Shown here: positions 18,688-27,035 of the stretch, one piece after another
Position numbering within the stretch: the first letter of the stretch is position 1
Layout: each line of letters opens with the position of its first letter
Assembly: GCA_023386235.1 (NCBI GenBank)
Contig: JAEWKC010000032.1
Location: forward strand, 1-64,000
Direction: 5' to 3'
Length of the DNA stretch: 64,000 nucleotides
Source of the DNA: Bacteroidota bacterium
GTDB lineage: Bacteria > Bacteroidota > Bacteroidia > Chitinophagales > Chitinophagaceae
The notes under the pieces: model-generated
The model's input: the letters and a program-made list of their open reading frames with translations, nothing else
Database searches by the model: none
What the model was told of the DNA's origin: nothing
Program-made: the position numbers and the translations under genes

Positions 18688-19449
18688 ATGAAAATAATAT
18701 CAACAATTTTAGCTATAGTATTAATAATAGCTGGATGTAAAAAGAATGAAGTAAAATATGGTGATTTTAAAAAGTTTGATTCTACAAAATCTTTATTAAA
18801 AGTAAATTATACATCAAGCTATAGTATAAACTATCCGGTAATTTTCAAACTTAATCAACAACCCATTAGTGGTATTGTAACCGCCAGGTATCCATATCCT
18901 GGTGGTGGTTATAATACGGCTGGCTTATCAACGCCAGACTATCTGCAGGTAGAACCAGGCACCTATGAATTTTCGGCTGCTACGCCACAGGTCGGTACCA
19001 CTATAGATTCAGTAAACAGATATAAAACAAATCTTACATTTGAAAGTGGTAAGCGTTATTCATTGCATATAGCAGATACTGCTACAAACACAAAACATGT
19101 TTTAATCGAAGATGATTTTAGCAGGCCAGACACATCTTCTGCTCGTTATAGAGTCATTAATCTCATTCCTAATGCTCCTTCAATAGATTTATACAATGGT
19201 ACCGAATTGGTTGCTTCGAATATTAAATATTTGGAGATAAGCAATTATTTTGTGCTTACTACAACGGGGGGCTCGTCAGTTTGGAATGTAAGAGAAACAG
19301 GCACAGGTCCTACAGGAACTGTATTGGCTACTTATAATAGTACAAGCACGAAATTATCACAAAGAAGTTATACCGCATTTGCCATGGGTTATAAAGGACA
19401 AACAGTCGCTACACGCAGACCTTACATAGCCTTCTTTTTAGTAAGGTAG
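18688..19449 (+). CDS. DUF4397 lipoprotein
   Basis: A 253-residue lipoprotein: short hydrophobic leader, lipobox-like LIIAGC, then KKNEV. The body has two related beta-sandwich-like stretches of the DUF4397 type. The clearest is YRVINLIPNAPSIDLYNGTELVASNIKYLE (described in part; about 150-180), a motif often seen as VxNASPD.. in this family. It lies 16 bp after susD-2 and ahead of a strong terminator, so it belongs to operon 2. It is likely a surface-exposed accessory binding protein. The function is not established. Confidence 0.75.
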   Translation: MKIISTILAIVLIIAGCKKNEVKYGDFKKFDSTKSLLKVNYTSSYSINYPVIFKLNQQPISGIVTARYPYPGGGYNTAGLSTPDYLQVEPGTYEFSAATPQVGTTIDSVNRYKTNLTFESGKRYSLHIADTATNTKHVLIEDDFSRPDTSSARYRVINLIPNAPSIDLYNGTELVASNIKYLEISNYFVLTTTGGSSVWNVRETGTGPTGTVLATYNSTSTKLSQRSYTAFAMGYKGQTVATRRPYIAFFLVR

Positions 19450-19473
19450 ATGAACATTTTATCCACAATTTAT

Positions 19474-19512
19474 AAAAACTGTTCTAAAATATACTTAGAA
19501 CAGTTTTTATTT
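19474..19512 (+). terminator. Terminator of SusCD operon 2
   Basis: Perfect 14-bp stem AAAAACTGTTCTAA / TTAGAACAGTTTTT with a 7-base loop and a T-rich tail. It lies 25 bases after the DUF4397 stop and before the third susC. Confidence 0.85.
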
Positions 19513-19557
19513 TTATTAATATTGTGTTTTATTTTATTTAACAAACAAACGATTACT

Positions 19558-22500
19558 ATGAAAAAATTAATAATCATCAGTTTATTATTATTGTTCGTAT
19601 CATTACAAACATACGCACAAACCAAAATGGTTACAGGTACTGTCTCCTCGTCAGAGAGCAATGCCCCATTGTCTAATGTATCTGTTTCTGTTAAAGGTAG
19701 CAGTACGGGTGTAATCACAGATGCGTCAGGTAACTACAGTATCAGAGCGGCAGTTGGTCAACGGTTAGAATATAAATTTTTAGATTACAAAGTAGAGGAA
19801 AGAGCAGTTGGTGTGGATAATACAATTAACGTAGTATTATCACCGGCTGACGCTAATGATATGAATGATGTAGTAGTCACGGCAATGGGTATTCAAAGAC
19901 AAAAGAAGGCTCTAGGCTATTCTGTGCAGGAAATAAAATCAGAAGAAATATTAAAAAATAAAAATCCGAATATCATTAACTCATTAAATGGTAAAATAGC
20001 AGGATTGAATATTACCAACGCCAGCGGTGCTCCGGGAGCTTCTGCATCAATAGTTATTCGTGGCGGTACTTCATTAGAAAGAGATAATCAGCCTCTTTTT
20101 GTAATTGATGGTATGCCAATGGATAACTCTACCGGACAAGGTGATAACAGTGCATTTGACGGTAGCACCAACCTGTCTACTACTAACAGCAACAGAGCAA
20201 TGGATATAAACCCGGAAGATATTGAATCTGTATCTGTGTTGAAAGGTCCTGCTGCGGCTGCTTTGTACGGGTTAAGAGCTGCTGCAGGTGCTATTGTCAT
20301 TACTACAAAGAAAGGTAAGCAAGGTGCTGTCACCGTAAATGTAAGTTCAAGATATGGAAACAATTGGGTAAATAAACTACCCAAACAACAAAGTACTTAC
20401 AAACAAGGGTCGTATTACAATGGCACATTTACAGATCAGACTAGCAGATCTTGGGGTGACAAATTTCAGTCGGGCGAACAGATATATAATAACTTAAACG
20501 ACTTCTTTCAAAATGCCAATATTCTTGATAATAGCATTGCTATTTCAGGTGGTTCTGGTACAGGAAATTTCTACTTGTCTGCTTCTAACTTATATCAAAC
20601 AGGTATAGTGCCAACTACAAACTTTAAAAGAAGTACCATTAGATTTAATGGAGAGCAAAAAGCAGGGATATTTACATTCGGCATAAATGCGGCTTACTCT
20701 ACCAGCACTTCTCAAAAAACACTTACTGGTAGTGGCTTGTGGGGATCGGGAGGTAGTGGATACATGGAAAGTATCATAGCTTGGCCTAGAAATGATAATA
20801 TGAAAAATTGGTTAAATGAAGACGGCACAAAACGTAGATTATTGCCCGATTTGGAATTAGATGCAGATGTAGATAATCCTTATTGGATTATTAATCGTAA
20901 TCCGCAAAAAGACAATACAAACAGAATCATTGGTAACGTGTATACCACTGCTAAAATCACCAGTTGGTTAGATGCTACATACAGATTAGGTATAGACCAG
21001 TATTTAACGGAGTTTAGTAGTTTGATAACTCCGGGCTCCAGTGTAAAAATTGCCTGGCAAAATGGTATGCTTTCTGAGACAGACAGAAATTATAGCTATC
21101 TAAATTCAACTTTTATGTTGAATTTTCATAAAACGTATAAAGATTGGGAAACTTTCTTTATGTTAGGAACTTCATCAGAAGATACTTACTTCAAATCTAA
21201 TTCATTGAGGGCTGAAAACTTTACCATTCCTACATTCATAAGCATTAATAATGCCAGACAGGAAAATAAATATTCTAACCAATCTATTACCCGCAAAAGA
21301 TTGGCAGGCTTATATGGAGATTTAAGAGTAGGATATAAAAACTTTTTATTTTTGACGGCTACCGGAAGAAATGATTGGTCTTCTACTTTACCTATTGAAA
21401 ACAGATCATTCTTTTATCCATCGTTCAGTGCGAGTTTTGTTTTCTCAGAATTACTTCCTAAATCAGATGTATTTAGTTTTGGAAAATTAAGAGCATCATG
21501 GGCTAAAGTGGGTAAAGATGCACCGCCATATCAAACCAACACTTACTTATTTGGTCCGGAGCTTACTATTGGCGGGGGCTACAGAAACAGTTGGACAAGG
21601 GGTAATAACTTATTAAAACCCGAAACTACTACTTCTACAGAGTTTGGAACGGAATTGAGATTCCTCAAAAACAGATTAGCTTTTGATTTCACTTATTATA
21701 TAAACAGAAGTGTTGATCAGATACTTCAACCACGTGTAAGTAATGCTACCGGTTACATCCTTAGCTACGTAAATACAGGAACGATTGAAAATAAAGGTAT
21801 TGAAATATTATTAACAGCAAATCCTGTAAAGACCAAAGACTTTAACTGGACATCAATACTCAATTTCTCTCATAACAAAGGTGTGGTTAAAGAATTACCA
21901 GGTGCTTTGCCAATTCTTTATGTTACTGATGTGCAGGTGGGTAATGCTAAAGCTGCTTCTTTTAATGGAGGTTATTTCATGGGCTTAAGTGGTTCTCAAT
22001 GGCAAACAGATTCTTTAGGAAATTTACTACTTGATTGGAATACCGGATATCCACTTACTTCTACATTAACTACAAATTTAGTAGGAAACAGAGAGCCTAA
22101 ATTTATAGGAGGCTGGAACAATACTTTCGAATACAAAAACTGGGATCTATCAATCTTATTTGATTTTAGAAGAGGAGGACATATATACAATGGTACAGAG
22201 TATTTACTTACCGCTTATGGATTAAGTAAACGTACAGAAAATCGTGGCGAAACCATTACTTTTAAAGGTAGGTCTTTAAATCCAACAACAAAAGTTTACG
22301 AAGATGTAGAAAAGCAAGTTGTGGCAAATGAAAAATATTATAGAGATATTTATCTTAATCATGCTCCTTTCTTTATAGAAGAAGTAAATTGGCTAAGATT
22401 GCGTTCATTATCCTTAGCATATAGTTTACCAACAGATTTATTGAGCAGAACCAAATTCATAAAATCTGCTACTATTACCGCTACCGGAAATAACTTATGG

Positions 22501-22641
22501 CTTCTTACTAATTATACTGGCATGGATCCTGAAACAAGTGCGGCAGGTGCAGGCGTAGTAGGCTCAGGTTCTGTGGGTATAGATTATGCAGGTGTGCCTA
22601 ACACAGCCGGATTCGTTATTGGCTTGAATCTTAGATTTTAA
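19558..22641 (+). CDS. SusC/RagA-family TonB-dependent outer-membrane receptor (3)
   Basis: A 1027-residue receptor. The start is placed at the ATG at 19558 because it opens a proper signal peptide (ending TYAQ). A longer frame back to 19450 would run through the upstream terminator hairpin. Next come a carboxypeptidase-regulatory-like domain (about 24-95), a plug (VVVTAMGIQRQKKALGYS; ALYGLRAAAGAIVITTKKGK) and a barrel ending LNLRF. It is a paralogue of receptor 2 in plug sequence and SusD type. No clean -7 box is seen, so it may depend partly on read-through of the terminator. Confidence 0.93.
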   Translation: MKKLIIISLLLLFVSLQTYAQTKMVTGTVSSSESNAPLSNVSVSVKGSSTGVITDASGNYSIRAAVGQRLEYKFLDYKVEERAVGVDNTINVVLSPADANDMNDVVVTAMGIQRQKKALGYSVQEIKSEEILKNKNPNIINSLNGKIAGLNITNASGAPGASASIVIRGGTSLERDNQPLFVIDGMPMDNSTGQGDNSAFDGSTNLSTTNSNRAMDINPEDIESVSVLKGPAAAALYGLRAAAGAIVITTKKGKQGAVTVNVSSRYGNNWVNKLPKQQSTYKQGSYYNGTFTDQTSRSWGDKFQSGEQIYNNLNDFFQNANILDNSIAISGGSGTGNFYLSASNLYQTGIVPTTNFKRSTIRFNGEQKAGIFTFGINAAYSTSTSQKTLTGSGLWGSGGSGYMESIIAWPRNDNMKNWLNEDGTKRRLLPDLELDADVDNPYWIINRNPQKDNTNRIIGNVYTTAKITSWLDATYRLGIDQYLTEFSSLITPGSSVKIAWQNGMLSETDRNYSYLNSTFMLNFHKTYKDWETFFMLGTSSEDTYFKSNSLRAENFTIPTFISINNARQENKYSNQSITRKRLAGLYGDLRVGYKNFLFLTATGRNDWSSTLPIENRSFFYPSFSASFVFSELLPKSDVFSFGKLRASWAKVGKDAPPYQTNTYLFGPELTIGGGYRNSWTRGNNLLKPETTTSTEFGTELRFLKNRLAFDFTYYINRSVDQILQPRVSNATGYILSYVNTGTIENKGIEILLTANPVKTKDFNWTSILNFSHNKGVVKELPGALPILYVTDVQVGNAKAASFNGGYFMGLSGSQWQTDSLGNLLLDWNTGYPLTSTLTTNLVGNREPKFIGGWNNTFEYKNWDLSILFDFRRGGHIYNGTEYLLTAYGLSKRTENRGETITFKGRSLNPTTKVYEDVEKQVVANEKYYRDIYLNHAPFFIEEVNWLRLRSLSLAYSLPTDLLSRTKFIKSATITATGNNLWLLTNYTGMDPETSAAGAGVVGSGSVGIDYAGVPNTAGFVIGLNLRF

Positions 22642-22670
22642 TTAAATTACAAAAATTAAAGAAAGAAAAA

Positions 22671-24302
22671 ATGAAAAATAAAATAGTATATACATTAATA
22701 ATTATCACAACGATAGCGTTCAGCTCGTGCAATAAATGGCTGGATGTAAATAATAATCCCAATATCCCGAACTCTACAGTACCCACGCCAGATCAAAGAC
22801 TTCCGCCATTGTTGGCTCAGTTTATTGATGGGTATGAAAGTGCCGGAACACGCGCTGCGTTTGTATCACAGCAACTTGGTGTAACATATGCCGTTAACAA
22901 CAACTGGAATCTTACAAGATGGTATTCAAATACTTCTAGCGCCAATTGGCCATGGCAATCTTGGTATGTTAATGCAGCTTCTAATATTACTCCATTGATA
23001 GAATCAGCAGAGAAAGTAGGAGCATCTCACTATATAGGTGCGGCAAAAATTATAAAAGCTTGGGGCTTTGGATATCTTGCAGATTTTTATGGAATGCTTC
23101 CATATGACGACTTTGATAATCCATTAAACATTACTCCTAAGTTTGATGATGCAGAGCATATCTACAGCAAAGTGTTGCCTTTGTTAGATGAAGCAATCGC
23201 AGACTTACAAAAGACACAAGCCACCGGTGCGCCTGCTTTGGCAAAAGGTGATATTTTTAATAATGGTAATGTAGATAACTGGATTAGATTAGCTAATGGG
23301 TTAAAAGCCAGATTTTTAAATCATTTACTAAAGAAATCTACTTATAATCCTCAATCTATTTTAGATGCTTTGGCAAAAGCTCCGCAGAGCGATGATCAAA
23401 GCACAATTATTCAATATGTAGATGAAACTCCTAATACCAATGCATCTAAAGAAGCGATCCAATACACCAATACGGGTACTTCAGCAAGAATAACAAAATT
23501 GTATTATGATTATATTACTAACAATTATACCGGTGCTCCTTCAGGAAACAATAACATGGAAGATCCCCGATTAGATTCGCTCATTCCTAGCATGCAGGAT
23601 GCAAATGGTAATTTGGTTAGAACGGTTCCTATGGATATGCAATCTTCTTTACCAACTGCAGGCCCCATCAACTATACATATGCAGCTTCTACCAATAAAT
23701 TCTCTAATAAAGATTCAGTATATGTTCAGATGAGAAGAAATATTTCCGGTCAAAGAATATTATCAACGGGCACTTGGTATACGCAAAGAGGTTCAAAGGG
23801 TTTATTACTTACAAATGCAGAAATGCGTTTTATAGAATCTGAAGTTAAGTTCAGACAAAATGATCGTATTGGTGCTTTGAGTGCATACAAAGCAGGCATT
23901 AGATCTCATATGAATATTATGAAAATACCTGCTGCAAAAATTGATGCTTATCTAGCTAGCAGTTCAGTTGTACAAGATGCTGCACAGCTAACTTTGAGTC
24001 ATATAATGATACAAAAGTATATTGTAATGTCTTATTCTCCGGAACTATGGGTTGATCTGCGCAGAAACAATTACTGTACAGATGCTAATGGAAACTATAA
24101 TGAAGCAGCCGGAGTTTATAAGGGCTTCAACAGACCCGGACACGTTTTTGTAGAAGCTTACCCTAATGCAACAGATTGGCCAAGAAGATTTGCTGTGCCT
24201 AGTTACGAGATCAATTATAATATACAACAAGTATTAGCAAAGAATCCAAATGCAAGTAAACCAACTTACTTAAACGAACATATATGGTGGGATAAACCAT
24301 AG
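22671..24302 (+). CDS. SusD-like nutrient-binding lipoprotein (3), second SusD subfamily
   Basis: A 543-residue lipoprotein with lipobox region IAFSSC followed by NKWLDVNNNPNIP, the same subfamily signature as lipoprotein 2. The helical core has GAAKIIKAWGFGYLADFYGMLPYDD, and the C-terminus has SPELWVDLRRNNY. It follows receptor 3 by 29 bp and ends at a hairpin terminator. The ligand is unknown. Confidence 0.9.
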   Translation: MKNKIVYTLIIITTIAFSSCNKWLDVNNNPNIPNSTVPTPDQRLPPLLAQFIDGYESAGTRAAFVSQQLGVTYAVNNNWNLTRWYSNTSSANWPWQSWYVNAASNITPLIESAEKVGASHYIGAAKIIKAWGFGYLADFYGMLPYDDFDNPLNITPKFDDAEHIYSKVLPLLDEAIADLQKTQATGAPALAKGDIFNNGNVDNWIRLANGLKARFLNHLLKKSTYNPQSILDALAKAPQSDDQSTIIQYVDETPNTNASKEAIQYTNTGTSARITKLYYDYITNNYTGAPSGNNNMEDPRLDSLIPSMQDANGNLVRTVPMDMQSSLPTAGPINYTYAASTNKFSNKDSVYVQMRRNISGQRILSTGTWYTQRGSKGLLLTNAEMRFIESEVKFRQNDRIGALSAYKAGIRSHMNIMKIPAAKIDAYLASSSVVQDAAQLTLSHIMIQKYIVMSYSPELWVDLRRNNYCTDANGNYNEAAGVYKGFNRPGHVFVEAYPNATDWPRRFAVPSYEINYNIQQVLAKNPNASKPTYLNEHIWWDKP

Positions 24303-24321
24303 GCTAATTAACCTTTTATAC

Positions 24322-24356
24322 ATAGAGACTGTAGTTACTGACAGTCTCTATTTGTT
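24322..24356 (+). terminator. Terminator of SusCD operon 3
   Basis: Perfect 11-bp stem ATAGAGACTGT / ACAGTCTCTAT, 8-base loop, T-rich tail. Confidence 0.8.
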
Positions 24357-24515
24357 AAAATAAATCATGAATAATATCATTGATTAATAGTTGATTATGG
24401 GGAAAAAGTATGTGTGATTTAACATTTTAAAGGTCGAAATAGGAGGGGAGAATTAAACTTGTACAGTTTTTGTTTTATCTAAAACATTATAAATAACTAA
24501 TTATAAAACCTAATT

Positions 24516-24524
24516 CGCAAACGT
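24516..24524 (+). promoter_or_regulatory. CGCAAACGT element ahead of the glycine-zipper lipoprotein
   Basis: The same nine bases as upstream of susC 1 and 2, here only 15 bases before the start codon. It could be coincidence; if real, it would sit in the leader rather than upstream of the promoter. Confidence 0.3.
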
Positions 24525-24539
24525 CAAAAACTTTATTTT

Positions 24540-25094
24540 ATGAAGTATACAAGAAATTTATTTTTAATAGCTGTTGCGTTTATGATGATATTTGCAGCAT
24601 GTAAAGGAAATAATCAGGAAAATACAGTAGCAAGCCAGGATACCGCAGGTTTAGCTGCTTTCAGACAACAAAAATTAATGGAAGCCCAACTGGCTGACCA
24701 GGCCAAAATTGATTCTCTGGCACAGATAAAAGCAGAAGAAATGAATGCTGCTAAAGCTGCAACAGCAGCAACTGCTACCAGAGCAGCTACAAGCAGATCT
24801 ACGGCTGCCAGAAGTTCAAGCTCTTCAAGAAGTTCATCTTCCAGCGGTGGAAGTGTAAACAGGGGTTCATCTAACGATGGCTATGCAAGTGCTCCCGTAC
24901 AAACTGCTCCTCAAAGACAAGGTATCAGTAAAGCTGCTAAAGGCGCTATGATCGGTGCCGGTACAGGTGCGGTAGCAGGTGCTATAATCAATAAAAGAAA
25001 TCGTGGCGCAGGTGCTGTAATCGGTGGTGTAGTAGGTGGCGCGGCAGGTTATGGTATAGGACGCTCGCAAGATAAGAAAGACGGAAGATATTAA
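24540..25094 (+). CDS. Glycine-zipper (YMGG-like) lipoprotein
   Basis: A 184-residue lipoprotein with lipobox region MIFAAC and then KGNNQ. Three parts follow: a Gln/Ala/Glu-rich helical stretch (about 35-75), a low-complexity Ser/Ala/Arg linker (about 75-110), and a glycine-zipper (about 130-175) with repeated GAxxGAxxG spacing and a second GGVVGGAAGYGIG. Such domains insert in or span membranes. A terminator follows directly, and its own upstream region carries a CGCAAACGT element, so it is a single-gene unit. The specific role is unknown; such proteins are often linked to envelope stability. Confidence 0.75.
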   Translation: MKYTRNLFLIAVAFMMIFAACKGNNQENTVASQDTAGLAAFRQQKLMEAQLADQAKIDSLAQIKAEEMNAAKAATAATATRAATSRSTAARSSSSSRSSSSSGGSVNRGSSNDGYASAPVQTAPQRQGISKAAKGAMIGAGTGAVAGAIINKRNRGAGAVIGGVVGGAAGYGIGRSQDKKDGRY

Positions 25095-25120
25095 TTTTAA
25101 AAATCGAATTAAAGCAATAG

Positions 25121-25154
25121 AAAAAAGCGGCTGAATTTTCAGCCGCTTTTTTTA
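25121..25154 (+). terminator. Terminator of the glycine-zipper gene
   Basis: Strong hairpin AAAAAGCGGCTGAA / TTCAGCCGCTTTTT with a long T-run. Confidence 0.9.
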
Positions 25155-25528
25155 TTTTAACTATTATTTCTTTGTGGGCGGTGCGGGAGGTGGCGGTGGA
25201 AAAATATTTTTTACAGAATTTTTTTGTGTGTCAGTCATTCTATTATATAAAAATTACCGTCAATTTATTTTTTAATAATCTGACAATCCTCATTATTCAT
25301 TACTCATCACTCACCCTCTCATTCACCCCCTGCCCCCGCCATCGGAGGATATACAATACTGTGAGTTTTGGCTTCTCCGATCTTCGTTTTTTTGCATCAT
25401 CATCGTCCAGCGAGAGAGAAGAGTCCGAATTTTCACATCACTTATCACTTATCATTTAATCACCCCTCATCCCTGATCTTCCCAACTATAATCTGACCAA
25501 TATCATATCAGCTACAAACAAAATAAAT

Positions 25529-25536
25529 TACCTTTG
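25529..25536 (+). promoter_or_regulatory. -7 box for fumC
   Basis: TACCTTTG, a perfect TAnnTTTG, 28 bases ahead of the fumC start. Confidence 0.75.
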
Positions 25537-25564
25537 CTATTCAATAAAACTAAAATATTTTACC

Positions 25565-26959
25565 ATGGAATATCGTATTGAAAAAGATACTATGGGCGAG
25601 GTGCAGGTGCCAGCCGATAAGTTTTGGGGAGCACAAACCGAACGCTCAAGAAACAATTTTAAAATCGGACCTGAAGGTTCTATGCCTGAGGAAATTATTG
25701 AAGCCTTCGCTTATTTGAAAAAAGCTGCAGCCTACGCCAATTGCGACTTAGGCGTTCTGCCCGAAGAAAAGCGCGATTTGATCGCCGGTGTTTGTGATGA
25801 AATTTTAGAAGGAAAATTAAATGATCAGTTTCCTTTGGTGATCTGGCAAACCGGCTCGGGTACACAGTCTAATATGAATGTGAATGAAGTAGTGTCTAAT
25901 CGTGCGCATGTAAATAATGGTGGAAAATTAGGCGAAAAATCAATTATTCATCCTAATGATGATGTAAACAAATCGCAGTCTTCTAACGATACCTATCCTA
26001 CTGCTATGCACATTGCAGCATACAAAAAAGTGGTAGAGCAGACTATACCGGCTGTAGAGGTTTTAAGAAACACATTGGACGAAAAAGCAAAAGCTTTCAA
26101 AGATGTGGTAAAAATTGGCAGAACCCATTTAATGGATGCTACGCCTTTAACTTTAGGCCAGGAGTTTTCTGGCTATGTAGCACAATTGGATTATGCCATA
26201 AAAGCTATTAAAAATACATTGGAACACCTGAAAGAGTTGGCTTTGGGCGGCACGGCAGTTGGCACGGGGTTAAACACCCCCCAAGGCTACGATGTGAAAG
26301 TAGCTGAATACATTGCTGAATTTACCGGTCATCCTTTTGTAACGGCGCCCAATAAATTTGAGGCGTTGGCGGCACATGACGGCATCGTGGAAACGCATGG
26401 TGCATTGAAGCAGTTAGCCGTGTCTCTTTTCAAAATCGCTCAGGATATACGCATGCTGGCTTCCGGTCCGCGCTCAGGCATCGGTGAGATTTTAATTCCC
26501 GAAAATGAACCGGGTTCTTCCATTATGCCGGGCAAAGTAAATCCTACCCAAAACGAGGCTATGACAATGGTATGCGCGCAGGTATTGGGCAATGATGTGG
26601 CTATCAGTTTTTCCGGCACGCAGGGGCATTACGAACTCAACGTTTTTAAACCTGTAATGGCATATAATTTCCTGCAATCCGCACAGTTGCTGGCTGATGC
26701 CTGTCATTCTTTCAACGATCACTGTGCTGTGGGCATTGAACCCAATCTTACAAGAATCAAAGAACTGGTAGATAAATCTCTGATGCTGGTTACAGCGTTG
26801 AACCCACATATTGGTTATGAGAACGCGGCAAAAATTGCCAAGACCGCGCATAAGAACGGAACTACTTTAAAAGAAGAAGCTGTTAATTTAGGCTTGCTTA
26901 CAGCCGAACAATTTGATGAGTGGGTAAAGCCCGAAGACATGGTAGGAAGTCTGAAATAA
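25565..26959 (+). CDS. fumC: Class II fumarate hydratase
   Basis: Reversible hydration of fumarate to malate in the TCA cycle. A 464-residue, full-length member of the aspartase/fumarase superfamily. Seen are the N-terminal DTMGEVQVPADKFWGAQTERS, the active-site GSGTQSNMNVNEV, KIGRTHLMDATP, and the superfamily signature GSSIMPGKVNPTQNE (about 317-331), whose Ser is the catalytic base loop. It is preceded by a perfect -7 box and followed by a terminator, so it is monocistronic. Confidence 0.97.
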   Translation: MEYRIEKDTMGEVQVPADKFWGAQTERSRNNFKIGPEGSMPEEIIEAFAYLKKAAAYANCDLGVLPEEKRDLIAGVCDEILEGKLNDQFPLVIWQTGSGTQSNMNVNEVVSNRAHVNNGGKLGEKSIIHPNDDVNKSQSSNDTYPTAMHIAAYKKVVEQTIPAVEVLRNTLDEKAKAFKDVVKIGRTHLMDATPLTLGQEFSGYVAQLDYAIKAIKNTLEHLKELALGGTAVGTGLNTPQGYDVKVAEYIAEFTGHPFVTAPNKFEALAAHDGIVETHGALKQLAVSLFKIAQDIRMLASGPRSGIGEILIPENEPGSSIMPGKVNPTQNEAMTMVCAQVLGNDVAISFSGTQGHYELNVFKPVMAYNFLQSAQLLADACHSFNDHCAVGIEPNLTRIKELVDKSLMLVTALNPHIGYENAAKIAKTAHKNGTTLKEEAVNLGLLTAEQFDEWVKPEDMVGSLK

Positions 26960-26987
26960 TAAAAATTATCCTTTAAAAATAAAATAT

Positions 26988-27018
26988 AAACCTCGGGGAA
27001 TCGTCTCTGAGGTTTTAA
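26988..27018 (+). terminator. Terminator of fumC
   Basis: Stem AAACCTC / GAGGTTT followed by T-rich sequence, between fumC and trpB. Confidence 0.6.
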
Positions 27019-27035
27019 TATAAAAATCTATCGTT

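Larger units (their letters stand above)
25095..25564. other. 470-bp gap with terminator, degenerate simple repeats and a micro-ORF
   Basis: After the terminator at 25121-25154 come a minus-strand 24-codon frame rich in proline (25164-25238), a pyrimidine-rich stretch of degenerate TCATTAC/TCACTCA-like units (25290-25340), a hairpin ATCGGAG / CTCCGAT followed by a T-run (25341-25393), another TCACTTATCACTTATCA stretch (25437-25455), and the fumC promoter. No standard gene. Confidence 0.6.

Noticed and set aside
19450..19557. A 36-residue N-terminal extension of the third SusC receptor
   Set aside because: It translates through the terminator hairpin at 19474-19512 and pushes the signal peptide inside the protein; the ATG at 19558 gives a normal signal peptide.
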